Source: Ananas comosus
Lineage: Eukaryota; Streptophyta; Magnoliopsida; Poales; Bromeliaceae
DNA length: 64,000 nt
NCBI RefSeq assembly: GCF_001540865.1
Contig: NC_033623.1
Span: 12,113,286-12,177,285 of the forward strand
Direction of reading: 5' to 3'
Position numbers and translations under genes: made by a program. Below the pieces are notes generated by a model, which saw nothing but the letters and a program-made list of their open reading frames with translations, ran no database searches and was not told the DNA's origin. Shown here in pieces: positions 23,035 through 36,077 of the stretch; positions within the stretch are counted from its first letter, which is position 1; each line of letters begins with the position of its first letter.

Positions 23035-24147
23035 AGCATTACTCCAGTATTTCTTCTTTCGGTCGTAGAGGGGGAAACGATACCGGGTGTTTTATAGGGG
23101 GATTAAACTTGTATTTCTTTGATGATATAGATTGTGTTGTGGTGTGTTGTTAGCAAAGTACATTCTTCTGTTATCCTGTTGATTTGTACGTATCGATTCT
23201 ATGTTTGTGAAAATATATTCATTTATTTTTAAACTCTTGGTTCTAAGTTTCTACAAGCTATGAATGCACATCCTTGGGAAAAGAAATTTCAAGTTAAATG
23301 CCTAAGCTGAATTGCTGCATCAGGCAAGATGAACAGGGCTGACAAGCCAAAGGAACTGAAATGGATTAAATGGGAACTAGTAACTTACTGTGAGATCCAA
23401 AAATCACTAAAGTGATTATCTGAAAATTATTTTAGACTATCATCAGATTCTAACTGAGAAAAGAATGTGCAATTTGCTAATTCAAGTGCACTCAACACAT
23501 AAGTGCAACATTTAGGCTAGTCCAAAAGAGGTAACAAAGGTGATTCATTGGATAAAACACCAGTAGAGAGAAAAACCATAACCGAGAGTAAAAAACCTCA
23601 TTCTTGCTCTTGAAATAGCTTCTCGCTGAATAATACATTTGACAAATAAAAAATCTGAAGCTTTTAAAGCAGCAAACCGAAACGCCGTAATTATATCAAC
23701 AGCAGAAACTCCAATTACAGCACGAGGAATAAACTAAATACTTATTATAGCACAAGCAGTAATAATGTAAACATCCTTAATAGAAGAAAAAGAACAGCAA
23801 CGTTGTAACAGATGATACAATTCCTTTGTTTTTTTAATTTTTTTCCATTGAAAAACTCAAAAGGGGAACAAGAAGGGAGCCAATTTCTATTACTAAATCT
23901 TAGTACATCACAAGACTTGCAACTAACCCGACTACTCTGAGAACTAAATATGATTATTGGGCACCGATTTAAAAAATAACATGAGACATATAATTAATGT
24001 TAGGATCACTTCTTACAAGAATATATATAAGATTGGACAACCTACTTGAACTTTAGCTGCATCAAGGCTGGATTACTCCACCCCCTCCCCAAAAAGGAAA
24101 ACAAAAGGCAATGACACATGCATGCACCCCAAAATAGGAAAACTACT
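23035..24147. other. Convergent 3' flanks of the rhomboid and PMT7-like genes
   Basis: The two genes point towards each other, so this 1.1 kb holds both 3' untranslated regions. I see no further coding sequence or repeat. Confidence 0.5.
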
Positions 24148-27100
24148 TCAGTGTGAGGCTGAAGGTAACTTCCAAAATATCTTTGTTGCCACGAGAATTT
24201 TCTCACCGCTGCGTGATTCAGGCTCACTCTCGTGAATTTGTATGTTCCACCGAATTGCATGAGCAATTCGTGCCACCTTATCGATCACTTCCGATGAATC
24301 CCTTATAATTGCAGTACCTTCTGGGCGGAGCATGCGATCCATCTCCACCATGAGATCAACAAGATGACACCTGCAACCACAGGCAGCAGAAAAGAGATAC
24401 TGAAACCCAAAAGCAGTAGTTCCAAATTGGAGCTTCTAATTTGGCTGCAAAGACACTTTCACGGCGATTCGCTATATTAGTGGTTATGGTCCTTGCAGAA
24501 GCCATGTGTAAAGAAATTTATAACAAATACAACAGAGAATATGGACAGCTAGTTTAGTAAGCAGGAATCCAATTGAAAGCAACAAAGCCCACATTGAAAG
24601 TAACAATCTGAATTGTCATTGATGAACGCTTCAGAATACAATACAATTTTCAAGAAAAAGGCTCGATGAAAGGACATTAATATGTTTGTTACCAAATCCC
24701 AAGATACTTAATGTACCTGCTATTGCCAGAAGTTGGGTCTCTTATCAAGGAGTTGATTCCTGCTGCATGAATGAGATCATATGTTCGAGGATAAGTTGAG
24801 AAAGCCTCGCACCTGGCACCATGAAATTAACAGGTTTTTCTCATGATATTCTAGATGACATAAAAGGGAAAAAAAATAGCTCCAAACAAAACCAGTTGAC
24901 AAGCTCAAAACATTCTTTACAAATCATGGATTTAACGTTCTAGCCTAAACAAGAGAGACCACACATAAACAGAGAGGAAGAAATAACAAATTAACGAGAT
25001 GCTGCAGAGTCTTAAATAGATTTAAAATGAGGACTGACAAGATATGCAACAGAAACATACCAATCATGATAAACTCCAACCAGACCTCTGTCGTAAATAA
25101 CTCCAAGGGTTAGTGGTTTTCGAGCAGGAACAACATTCATAACCCAGACAGGATCGGAAATAAGAGCTGCCGCAAAGCCTCCGAAAAATGCATTCATGTC
25201 CATAACATTTCGGATTTGTGGAGTTCCAAGCTTCACACCAAGAGATTTCTTATAATATGCAACTCGTCTGATCCACCGCCGAGTATCAGCTTCAAACACA
25301 TCAACTCCATTCTTCATGACTGAGACCCTTGCAGACGGTGTGGAGAGTCTCTCTGGCCATTTTTCAATCGAGCCAACAGCTATTTCTTCCACGAAGGAGG
25401 CTTTGCTTACGCACTTCTTCAACTTGAAGTACCTGAGTGGAAAATTTTAAGATATTAGCAAACACAAAAGATACTTAGCACAATATAACAAGTCTCTTTG
25501 TACTATGGGGGTTTTAAATATATACCTCCGCAAAATCATCTATTTACATATATAACCCAGCACACATGAATTTTTCATACAGTTTACTGAAAAGCATTGT
25601 TTCTTACAGAAGTGCCATTATTCCAAGTTTTGTGTTGGTGTTTTTCGTGGGGGGGGGTGTAGTTGGTTCATTTGATTAGTGCAAGGAGCATAGTTTTGTA
25701 TTCGAAAAGGTTTTGAAAAAAGGGAAATTATTTCCAAGCATATGAACCACTAAATGATGAACAGTAAAGATCTAAAAGAGTATACCAAGCTTCATTTGGG
25801 TCATTATTATCACTGCATAGATCAAGCCCAAATTCATTTTGGGTAGGAAGACACGAGGGTCCTGAAGGCTTCTTCCAGATGGCAGTGTTACCATCCACAG
25901 TAATCAGTTCATAACACAAAGCACGAGCCATATCTTGCAGCTCATTCCATTCCTTGTCCTGATTAACCCATTGCACGGGAGGGCCGGATATAACTAGATA
26001 CCCTCCCGGACGAAGTAAACGATCCACTTCAATCAGATAAGTTCCATCTGCAACACATTCGTCGTTTAGCTATGAATGAAAGATAATAATAATAAACACA
26101 GTAAATGCAGGTCAATGCAGCACAGGCAACAGCAGAGGAGGAAGTGAAAACTTACTATGAGCGGTAAAAGGAATCAAACATCGCGAACAATGAACCAAGT
26201 CGAAGGAGTGTGCTGGAAAAGGAAGCCGCCGTGTGCCCAGCATTGCAACGAATGCAGGAATTCCCCTTTCTAAAGCAAATTGTATTTGTGATTTATGCGA
26301 ATCCCTCGGCGCAAAGGATAGCGTCATAATATTTTCTTTAAGCAAAGATCCCCCAAAACTCGCAACCTTTATGAAGAGACAGGGACCGTATATCAAATTT
26401 CTGAGATTAGAATACAACCATCGAAAGCAGATTAATTGGTGACACGTAGGTCGCTTACCCCACAACCCATATCAAGAGCCGTCCTGAGCCCACCCCCGCT
26501 TATCGGAATAAACTGTCCGAGCTTGGCAATGTATTGTTCCGCTCCGTCCGGAAACATAGTTCCGCCACCGGGAAACGTAAAGTACGAGCCTTCTACCTTC
26601 ATCCAACCCTGATGACCTTTTCTCTCGGCGATTTTACCATACGGTATGTTATCATGCCATATCTGTGCGTAAGAGTAAGAATACTCTCACATTAATGCAG
26701 CAAATATAGGAATGCCAATTTCAAAATTTCCAATCCACAACGAATCTATACTAGTAGTGAGTATTAATTTAAAGGTCCCAATTTTCCATCCTAGTATTAG
26801 ATACTTTAGATTGCCTTTAAAACTTGCATTGCATCTATCCCTCCAATCAGGTACAATTGAGTTGGATCGTTGTGTTGAGATACAAAGAGGAAGCATCGAG
26901 CGAGCGCGGATACCTTGCGAAGGCTCTGGGGCCAGGGGACGGGGATGCGGTAGCCGGGGGGCGGGGGGACGAGGCAGAGCGGGGCGTCGGGGGGCGCGGG
27001 GCAGTGGCGCTCGCGGTAGAAGTTCATGTCGCGGCTGAGCTGGCTGTTGCGGCGGGGGTCCTCGCAGGGCATGTACTCGACCTCGTCGGCGGCGCACGCG

Positions 27101-27384
27101 TCGATGGCGGCGGCGGCGGCGGCGGCGGAGGCGGAGGTTGGGGATCGGGAGTCGAAGAGGGCGAGGACGCGCTCGCGCTGCCGCGGGTCGGAGGGGGAGG
27201 ATGAGCGGGCGAGGGAGCGGCGGCCGGAGGCGGCGAGGGAGTCGCCGAGGGAGGTGAAGACGAGCACGAAGAACACCACCACGCCGCCCAAGAAGCAGGC
27301 GCACACCACGTCCAGCACCGTCCACGCCCGCGCCCCCGCCCCCGCCCCGCCCCTCCTCGGCGGTGGTAGGTTCACGTGCCCCAT
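24148..27384 (-). CDS. PMT7-like: PMT7-like Golgi methyltransferase (DUF248 / Methyltransf_29), seven exons
   Basis: Exons are 27384-26914, 26662-26459, 26366-26156, 26047-25786, 25432-25061, 24812-24717 and 24370-24148. All have GT-AG borders in phase, giving 612 residues, the usual family length. Order of features: a short cytosolic N-terminus, one membrane anchor at about residues 21-45 ([20 protein letters not shown]), [10 protein letters not shown] and [15 protein letters not shown], the SAM-binding LDMGCG (220-225), [71 protein letters not shown] and a second MDRMLRPEG. This is the type II Golgi membrane topology of putative pectin methyltransferases. [18 protein letters not shown] and GPPVQW point to the PMT6/PMT7 subgroup. 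The first exon is very GC-rich and encodes an alanine run. Substrate specificity is not proven for this subgroup. Confidence 0.93.
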
Positions 27385-27385
27385 T

Positions 27386-27423
27386 CTCCCCTCCGCCGCC
27401 GCCGCCGCCGCCGCCGCCGCAAG
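27386..27423 (-). promoter_or_regulatory. (GCG)n repeat in the 5' leader just before the PMT7-like start codon
   Basis: On the gene strand about eight to nine GCG/CGG units run to within about a dozen bases of the ATG. Such a GC-rich tract could form structure and affect initiation. That is inference; the repeat itself is seen directly. Confidence 0.6.
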
Positions 27424-27918
27424 ATCGGGAGGGAGTGAGAATTAGGGTTTTGAGATCCGCTTCAGATCGCGACCATAAATTGATCGATCGACGAGGGAGA
27501 GAGAGATCAGAGTGAGGTGGGGATCGGAGTGGGGAGATAAGAACAAGAATAAGAATAAGAATAAGAATAATAACAATATAGGAGTGGAAAAAAGAGGAGC
27601 GAAGTGGGAAGTGGGAAGTGGGAAAGGGAGAAAGGAGAGCGGTTGTAATTTAATGAAGGGGGCGATTTACGCTTTCTAGCATTGCAGTTGCTGTGCAACT
27701 GGGAACAGAGAAATTATTATTGCTTTTAATTTCTCAAATAAAAGAGAAGGTTTTGGTTAGTTTCGTATATGAACATCTTGAATGTTAGGTAAGTATAAAT
27801 TGGATTGTACCTAATCGTTGCTTTATAACTTTATCCACATTGAAGATCATTGAGAAGAGCTGTTTTTCACTGTTTTGATAGATTTAAAATAAATATATTC
27901 AGATATTATATACTATCT
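27424..27918 (-). promoter_or_regulatory. 5' leader and promoter of the PMT7-like gene
   Basis: Upstream flank with an (AAGAAT)n tract at about 27540-27572 and short GA runs. No individual element can be assigned. Confidence 0.4.
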
Positions 27919-28630
27919 TAAAATAGTTATATTTATATTTCTATCTAATACTTATCTATCAAATTTTTTGTCCAAAAAAATTTAGAGTCGAGTCTATTTA
28001 TAAGCACCCATGACCTCTTAAATGAAATTTTATATACAATTATTAAGCTGGTCTATACTCTAGCAGTGATTGTTAAGAGTTATTAGCCTCTGTTGTCCAT
28101 GGAACCGACACCAGCGTGGATAAAACATTTTAGCAATTTATCGATTCGGGTCGGATATTTTTTACACCGCAAAATTGCCGCTCCAAACCCAAAAAATGGG
28201 CCGGGTCCAAAACAAACACTCCGTAGGTCCGGTTGCAGTGGGCTGAGATGAAGAGTAAGGTATGATATGGGCCCGATATGGGCTGAAACTTGGCCCAACT
28301 AAGGGCTTGTTGTGTTGAAAAGTAGTGTGATTTAATTAGGTAAAAATCTATAAAACTTGTCTTAAATATCAGCCTTTTAGATTTGCTTACCTAATCTCTA
28401 AAAAAATTTGATTTTACTATATAAGCCTTTAATTTATTTGATTTAAACCATTTTAATTCGTCGTCTATGTTTACGAGTTTACGTAGTACATTTATGTAAT
28501 TTATGTAACTATATATTTATTAAAATAATCAATTAGATTAAATTTTTTATTCGAAGAGCCAAATCAAATAAATCCAAAAGTTTGGTACTAAAATTAAATT
28601 TTTGAAAGATTGGATCGTCGAATCAAAATG
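27919..28630. repeat. 0.7 kb direct duplication, copy 1 (partner 28632-29354)
   Basis: Starts TAAAATAGTTATATTTATA and ends GTCGAATCAAAATG against the N at 28631. The next base starts the same sequence again. Differences are scattered substitutions and small indels. Confidence 0.9.
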
Positions 28631-28631
28631 N

Positions 28632-29354
28632 TAAAATAGTTATATTTATATTTATATTTATATCTAATACTTATCTATCAAATCTTTTGTCCAAAAAAAT
28701 TTAGAGTCGAGTCTATTTATAAGCACCCATGACCTCTTAAATGAAATTTTATATAGCAATTATTAAGCTGGTCTATACTCTAGCAGTGATTGTTATTTGT
28801 TAAGAGTTATTAGCCTCTGTTGTCCATGGAACCGACACCAGCGTGGATAAAACATTTTAGCAATTTATCGATTCGGGTCGGATTCTTTTACACCGCAATA
28901 TTGCCGCTCCAAAACCAAAAAATGGGCCGGGTCCAAAACAAACACTTAGTAGGTCCGGTTGCAGTGGGCTGAGATGAAGGGTAAGATATGATATGGGCCC
29001 GACATGGGCTAAAACTTGGCCCAACTAAGGGCTTGTTGTGTTGAAAAGTAGTGTGATGTAATTAGGTAAAAATCTATAAAACTTGTCTTAAATATCAGCC
29101 TTTTAGATTTGCTTACCTAATCTCTAAAAAATTTGATTTTACTATATAAGCCTTTAATTTATTTGATTTAAACCATTTTAATTCGTCGTCTATCTTTACG
29201 AGTTTACGTAGTACATTTATGTAATTTATGTAACTATATATTTATTAAAATAATCAATTAGATTAAATTTTTATTGGAAGAGCCAAATCAAATAATTCCA
29301 AAAGTTTGGTACTAATATTAAAATTTTGAAAGATTGGATAGTCGAATCAAAATG
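28632..29354. repeat. 0.7 kb direct duplication, copy 2 (partner 27919-28630)
   Basis: Second copy directly after the single N, ending at the same GTCGAATCAAAATG. Unique sequence follows. Confidence 0.9.
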
Positions 29355-31122
29355 ATCTATAATTCAAATAGGTTTTATACATTTTTACTCTTTAATTAAC
29401 TTATTTATTGGCGGAAATATCTATGACATTTTGTAAAATTGTCTAAAAATACAAGAAGTCGCATATGCATTTCTCTTTTTCTTGTCAATTCGAAATTTAT
29501 ATAAAAGTTATTACAACTCTTTAGAAATTTCAAAAATACTAGATGTAATTTTAGAAAGAAATAAAGAACTAAAAACATTCCAAATTTAAACCGCTGGCAG
29601 AAATTTCTGTAAAACTCATTAATTGTCGAGAAATTTTAAAAATTAGAAATACGATTTTAGAAAGAAATAAAGAATCGAAAAGATTTAAGATTTAAACAGC
29701 TGACGAAAATTTCTATAAAATTCATTAGATGAATTTTAATAATATTTTACCTAAACAAAAAATATATATATTTTACAAAAAGCATGCTAATATTATTAAA
29801 TAATGTGAAACAGTGATTATCTCAGTAAGTTGAGCTTCTGGACCTCCTATTTTGATACCATATTGAATGTTATATAGGGCTAATATCTAATATGGCGTTA
29901 AAAATTTTAAAAATATTTTTTTGATCGATCCATGGATGGCCAAAATATTTTTATTGATTTTAAAAGATTTCTTCAAATATTTTTTTTTCCTCTATGGTTT
30001 ACTAGTGAGATTGGATTTTAGAAGAGTATTTTGAGTATTGATAGATAAATTAAAAGTTTTTCAATAATAGTAAAGAATATAAAAGCAAAGAATCTCTATT
30101 ATATAAAAAAAAAAACAATAAATAGTATGAAGGGACATCTATCTCAGAAAACCTAAAGCTGTTGAAAAAACAGTATTATAATATTATATACATTTAAGAG
30201 ATGTTATCAAAAGAGACATGAATAGTTTGCACCAACCAACCTACTGGATTTGTTATCTAGCCAATAAAGATATATCCTCTTATATTGATTGCGTAATTCT
30301 CTTTATTCCTTTTGCTTGATAGAGCAGTTTCTTTGTTGCAGGGTGGAGTTGTTTGGTGCATCTTACATCATTTTTATATGAACATAAAGGTTCTCTCTTT
30401 TCCTTGGAATTATTTCCTTATGATGAAAAAGTGTTTCAGAAAAAATAAAAAAAGAAAAGAGAAAGAAAAGGGAATCTCCAGTTGGAGAAATTAACACTAG
30501 GAAAGGCCAGGTGAGCTGCAGCTAATGAAGAACATGATTGATTTAAGTAATCATTGTTTTGGGGCTCAGGATAATGGGTCACATTCTTTATATATTACAC
30601 CTAATTGCTAAGTTATCACTAATTATCAAACTTGCTACATGTGCATCAAAATGCGCCAAAGTATGTTATAGATAAACTAGGGATAATTCCATGAATGCTC
30701 CTACTAAATTTTTTTTGCCTCGGAAAATTTTAAAATATATATATATACATACTCCTTTAAATTAAAGAATATGCCATAGTTGTTCCTCTTGTGTTAGCTA
30801 AAAGTTAAGATATTTGACGAACATATATAAAATTATCACAACGAATTATTTATTTTATATTTTAAAAGATGGCACAGATAAAGATACTAAAAGCTAAATT
30901 ATTCACTAATTAATTAAGGGTGTAATATACGTGTATAAAGTTGGCTCATGACATTAGTATACGTACTTAATTAGATACATAAAGGTTTATTATTTTCCAA
31001 ATGCTAATCATATATACTTTGCTACGGACTTAATAATTAATCGTACGACATTCTACGAAATTCATTGATACAATGTATCAGGAATAAAAACAAAAGTAAC
31101 AAACAAACAAAGAGCCAGAGAG

Positions 31123-31125
<3 letters not shown>
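29355..31125. other. AT-rich intergenic DNA with a short tandem duplication
   Basis: No gene seen. A roughly 85-90-bp unit (ATTTTAGAAAGAAATAAAG ... AAATTTCTRTAAAAYTCATTA) occurs twice in tandem at about 29541-29624 and 29648-29729 with moderate divergence. Confidence 0.5.

Positions 31126-31153
<28 letters not shown>
31126..31153. repeat. (GA)n microsatellite
   Basis: Perfect GA run. A single N follows at 31293 beside TCTCTCTC and poly(A). Confidence 0.9.
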
Positions 31154-32808
31154 TAAACCACAAGATAGAGGATCAAGAAGCTTCAGTATAATTCTACTTA
31201 CTCTAGTATCATCTTTTAGTTCGTAAAATAAAATATAATAAAATTTACTGAGACTAAAAAGGGACAAACAAGCAAAGTTTATTTTATTTTATNTCTCTCT
31301 CAAAAAAAAAAAAAAAAAATCTATCTTATCTAATTTACTCTTATATACGTTTCAGATTTACATCCTTGGCATTCAAAATTTTTAAAAAATTATTTAAAAT
31401 TTTTAGAAAAAAAAAATTGATACAACTAATATCTCAATTCTGATGATACAAAGCCTAGAATGTGGCTGTTATACCTATGTTATGGAGGTACAAATAGAAT
31501 TGCTCTATAATAAATTCATTAAATTGTAAATGTAAATATAACTATAGAATGATAATTTTAAATGTTCGACACGGTATAGAAAGTTTAAATAAAACTTTAA
31601 AATTTTGACCCGAGGTAAATCATACACCTTGACAAATTATTTTTAAAAAGTTATTATAAAAATATATAGAATTTATTTAAATTATGGATTATTTTGAGTT
31701 TACTGTCCAACCTTTTAAATGTGTTTGATTTTACTATGCAACCTATAAATTTATTTAATTTGAGTCAGTCAACGGTGCTTTCACTATAAAATTGGAATGC
31801 CTCGTTTTATCTTTATAGGTTTAGTTAGTATGCTTTATACAATTTTTATAACTATAAATTCATTAAAATAATTTACGTAAATTTTAAAATCAAAATACTG
31901 TTAATTGACTCAAATCAAATAAATCAAAAATTTATGTTGTAAAATCAAAATTTTAAAAGATTGGGCAACTAATTCGAAATGATCTATAGTTCAGATAAAT
32001 TATGTATATTTTTGTCAAATTTTATTAGGGTACTTCTAAGCAAAAGTCGTGCTCAGATCATAATAAAACTTCAGTTGGAAGCTCTCCAATAACATCTTAT
32101 TTAGTAGCTCCCGATCCACTGCAACATATTAATTTTACCTCCATTCAAGAATTTCGTTCGCTATAATTTTAATAATAAAGCTTAAAAAGTTTAAAATATA
32201 TATATAATTTTTAAATAGAGACAACACTAATATGTGACAATAAATCCGAACTCCCCAGTATGATCTTATTGTGGAGCTATCCAAAGTTTATTTTTTTTCT
32301 GAACGGTTCCCTTGGAGGGATCAAATTTTATAAAGAGAAATTTCATGCAACCAATGAGAAGTAAAAAGAAAGCGTAGAGATAAAGATAAAATTAACATAT
32401 GATATCAGATCAGTGCTGCTTAATTTAATTTAAGACATTATGAGAGAGCTTCTTAGTGCAGTTTTTTCGGAACGAATCCCTCGAGAGATCGAATTCTAGA
32501 AAGAAAAAAAAAAAAAAAAAACAGAAAAAGCCGTCATGTAGTCGATAAGAAACCGACACCAAGATCACGTTCTCCCTGGAAGCGAAAAAAAAATAAAAAA
32601 TAAAAAAAAGCTCAAATAAGAAAGAGCCAAAAACAACACAAAAACAAAATATAATTACAAAAAGAAAAACGTAACATCACGGACGGAACTGGTATACGTC
32701 ATTCAATGCCTCGAGAATCCTTACAAAAGCTTTAGCATCTTGTGCATACCCACCCTTGTCTCTCTTAAACGTATGTAATATCATCTTCTTTTTTTTTTTT
32801 TTGTTTTC
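31154..32808. other. AT-rich intergenic DNA, no gene seen
   Basis: Contains poly(A) at 31302-31319 and 32503-32521 and no coding frame of interest. The TCTCTCTC-poly(A) at about 31294-31319 looks like the tail of the local SINE family, cut off by the N at 31293. Confidence 0.4.
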
Positions 32809-32809
32809 N

Positions 32810-32862
<53 letters not shown>
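32810..32862. repeat. (GT)n microsatellite beside a single N
   Basis: About 26 perfect GT units immediately after the N at 32809, itself preceded by a long T run. The N probably marks a join in low-complexity sequence. Confidence 0.95.
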
Positions 32863-32865
<3 letters not shown>

Positions 32866-33493
32866 TAAGTCCGGGTCATTTGTAAAACAGATAGTTACTG
32901 TTTGCGTTTACAACACTCAATTTGTTGAGACATATTATTATAATATGTATATCACAAACAAGTGTAATATGCTCCTTTTCTCTCATTTGCCTATAAATGA
33001 AAAAGTAGCAATTGTTATCGACGGCATACAGTATAATCGATTACCAATTTTATGATTAATATGTGTGAGATCTTAATGAGATCTTAAATTTAAAATATAA
33101 TTTTAAAAACAAGAGCGGTAGTTATGGAGCAGTTGTTTCTGAGCCTCGAGACAAAAGTCAAGATTAGGCCAACTAACCCATCTATCGTAGACAATAAGAA
33201 GAAGATGATAAAAAGGACATGATTTGGACAAAGCAAGCCATCAATCAAAGTATACATTAACACAAACATTTTGCACTAAACAGGGAATGGAAACCGCTGA
33301 TATATTAATTATATATTGCCACCAAACACACGATATAAGTATATAACTAGTGGGAGGCTAGAAAATAATTAAACAGCATTTATAAGACAGTTAATTTCCT
33401 AATAACAGAACACAAATACAAGAGCTTCAAATATATTACAAAGATGTCGCGCATCAAATAACCAAACCTGCTTTCGCGGATCTCCGAACAATC
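32863..33493. other. 3' flank of the IQD gene, no other gene seen
   Basis: AT-rich sequence downstream of the minus-strand IQD stop codon. Confidence 0.5.
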
Positions 33494-35722
33494 TTAATAC
33501 CTAATCGGCATCCCTAATCTATCCAACCGGCCCGACCCCGGGTAGGCCTTGTTGGCGAACTTGGCGTGCAGCGACCTCTGCGGCCCCGACGCCGCAGAAT
33601 TGTGTTGCCCAGAAACATAACCACAACCCGAGCCCGAACCTGAAACCTGACCCCTCTTCATCAATCCCGACTTCTCGTAGCACTCCGGCCTCTGCTTCGG
33701 CGCGCTCTGCGACCGCGCCTTCGCCTTCGAAGACTCCGTGTTCGCCATGTAGTTCGGGTAGTCCAGGTAGCTCCCGAAGCAGCCCTTCGACGGCGTGAAC
33801 GGCCCCCCGCGCCCCTGCTGCGAGGTGGCCGAATAGAACTGGGGGCATTCGCCGAATTCCTCGAGGTCGGCGGCTGCTAACCGTAGGGAGCTCAGCGGCT
33901 GCATCACTTCGCCCGTGGATGGGCTCGGGATCGACAATTGGGCGGTCGTCGAGTCTGAGTCCGCGGCAGCAGCAGCAGCAGCAGCAGCGAAACCGCGGCT
34001 CTTCTTAGAGTTGTTACTGAATTGTGGTTTTCCGGGGTCGACTTCGAGGATCTTGGCGTTCTTTTCGTCGTCCATCGTTGTACCTAGACTGGATTTAGCT
34101 GCAGGTTCATGGATGTTCCAATACCTATCCTCCATCCAGCGGTCCAACCAGTTCCAACCGGAAGAGCGCGGCGAAGTGTTTTGATCTGTAGCCTCCGTGG
34201 TAAGGGACTTCCATGGACAAATGAAAATACAATGTGGCATGAATCGATTTGGATTGTGATATTCAAATTATTAAGTAGGAATTGTACCTTGAGAGAGCCG
34301 AATCGGTCGGATTTGGGCATATTTGTTTGTACATTGTGGTCGCGTTTCTCTGATGTTGGATGGCCCTGAAATTATCAAAAAAATAACTCAAATATAATTA
34401 CTTTGATCTAATTTTTTTTAAAAAAAATTTAATTTTATTATCTAATTTTTCAATTTATTTGATTTATGACGACGGTCAATGTAACGTACCGGGTGGGTGC
34501 ATGGGCCGACGCTCTGTGCGCGCAGGGCGCGGCAAGCGCGAGCCCGGGCCTGAACTCGAACCAGGGCGTGCATGCACCGCAGCGTCTCCGCAGCTTGTTT
34601 CCTGACAATGTTGCCTCTCACCAAAGCCTGGAGCTTCACTAATCCTCTCAGCGCCCTCAGCGCCTTCCTCGCCTTTTCACAAACCCCAACATCATATTCC
34701 CAAAACGCAGCAGTGAAAAAGCGCGTTAGCGATAAGTTTTTCTACGTTTTGTTTGTGTCAGCAAATTACAGGAATTTAAATAAGAAATAGACATTTACGT
34801 CCAAATCTCTGAGTTCCAAATATGGCCATTTACTACTACCACAAAGCTGTTGCTAAATGCACGTGGTGAGTACGATGGACCACCATCTATATTTATATTA
34901 CCAAAACCGCTCACATAAATAAAAAGTGCCCGTTGATTTATTAGCCTCTTTTAATGTCAAAAGTGAATAACTAACAGAGTAAAAATGGGAAAAAGGAATA
35001 GGAGGGACCATTGCAGGGTTTGAGCGAAATGGTAATAATATAGTGGAGGTGACAGGATGATCCATGCGAATCACGCCATCTAGCTCACGGACCCCATTCC
35101 AACAATTTAATCAGGAAAAAAAAATCGAAGAATATTAGCCACAAAAAAAAAACAAAACAAAACAAATTCCTATCTTAAAAAGACGTGACCTCGGGGTTCC
35201 ACATGAATTTATACTCTATAATATAAATTAGATTAAAGTGTACCCAAAAAACCCAAAAAAAAAAAAAGCCTAGATCTAAAATTTCATCAAAAATGCAGTA
35301 AAAGAGTAAAATTACGCGGAAGCGTAATCGTAAAAAATGAGAATGGAAAAAAAAAAAGAGAGAGAAAAAGGGGAGAGAGAAGTGCGAACCAAATAGCCGC
35401 GAAACGCGGCCTGAATCCTAACCGCCGCGGACTCCCGCCGACGGAAGACGCCGGCGCCGGCGCCGCCGCGGCGGGAGACCTTCCAGACCCTGATGCGGCC
35501 GTCCTGGTGCGCGGAGAACACGCGGGCGCCGGAGGCCGCGAGCGCCTTCACCGAGCCGGTGCCGCCGTGGCCGAACCTGGCGAACTGGCGGAGATCGGGC
35601 TGCTGCCACAGGACGATGTCGTCGCCGAGGGAGGCGCTGAGGACGAACTCGCCGCAGAGGGCGACGCAGGAGACGGAGCCGGCGTGCCCCGAGAGCACCG
35701 CTAATTGCTTGTAGGAGCNCAT
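33494..35722 (-). CDS. IQD (IQ67-domain) calmodulin-binding protein with a JINGUBANG-like WD40 fragment fused at the N-terminus
   Basis: Exons are 35722-35390, 34672-34490, 34365-34288 and 34207-33494, all phase 0 with GT-AG borders, giving about 435 residues. Residues 3 to about 90 are two WD40-type repeats ([58 protein letters not shown]) as in the pollen/seed WD40 protein JINGUBANG. Then, in the same exon and frame, [20 protein letters not shown] starts the IQ67 domain, continued in exon 2 by [20 protein letters not shown] and three IQ-type motifs. Downstream are [14 protein letters not shown], an alanine run at about 33963-33988 and the basic C-terminus typical of IQDs. IQDs bind calmodulin and sit on microtubules or at membranes. 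The usual IQD N-terminal exon (MGKKG...) is absent. Two repeats cannot close a propeller. A single N lies at 35719, beside the apparent start. IQD identity is firm; the fusion may be an assembly deletion. The exon 2-3 borders are predictions. Confidence 0.75.
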
Positions 35723-36069
35723 CCCCCCCCACCCCGCCCCTCTCCCCTCTCTCTCTCAACGCGGCCCCTTCGCCCCCGCTAAAACCCCCATTTCCATGCG
35801 CTAACTAAGCTGGGAATCGCATTATAGCGCCAAAAAAGGAGTGGGAGATTACCCCAAAAAAAACAAAAGAGAAAAAAAAACACGAATTGTTTCCCACAGA
35901 GAGAGAGAGAGAGAGAGCGCGGAGGCGAAGAAGTCCGCGGCTGGAGCGTCTGTCGTAGGACTTCGATGGTTTATATATGTATATTACAAAAAAAACAAAA
36001 TAAAAAGGGGTTAAGTCTCCAATAACATATAAATTATAATTTTATATAAAAAAATACAATACATGTACA
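35723..36069. other. Upstream flank of the WD40-IQD locus
   Basis: C-rich and CT-rich DNA next to the N at 35719, a GA run at about 35898-35917, then AT-rich DNA. It could hold the promoter or the missing start of either parent gene. No coding sequence recognised. Confidence 0.4.
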
Positions 36070-36077
36070 TCATCAAC

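Noticed and set aside
26806..27445. Open frames on both strands around the first PMT7-like exon
   Set aside because: Only the 27384-start frame carries the family motifs and membrane anchor; the others are shadows of GC-rich coding.
32756..33055. Frame with a CVCVCVC run
   Set aside because: Translation of a (GT)n microsatellite next to an N.
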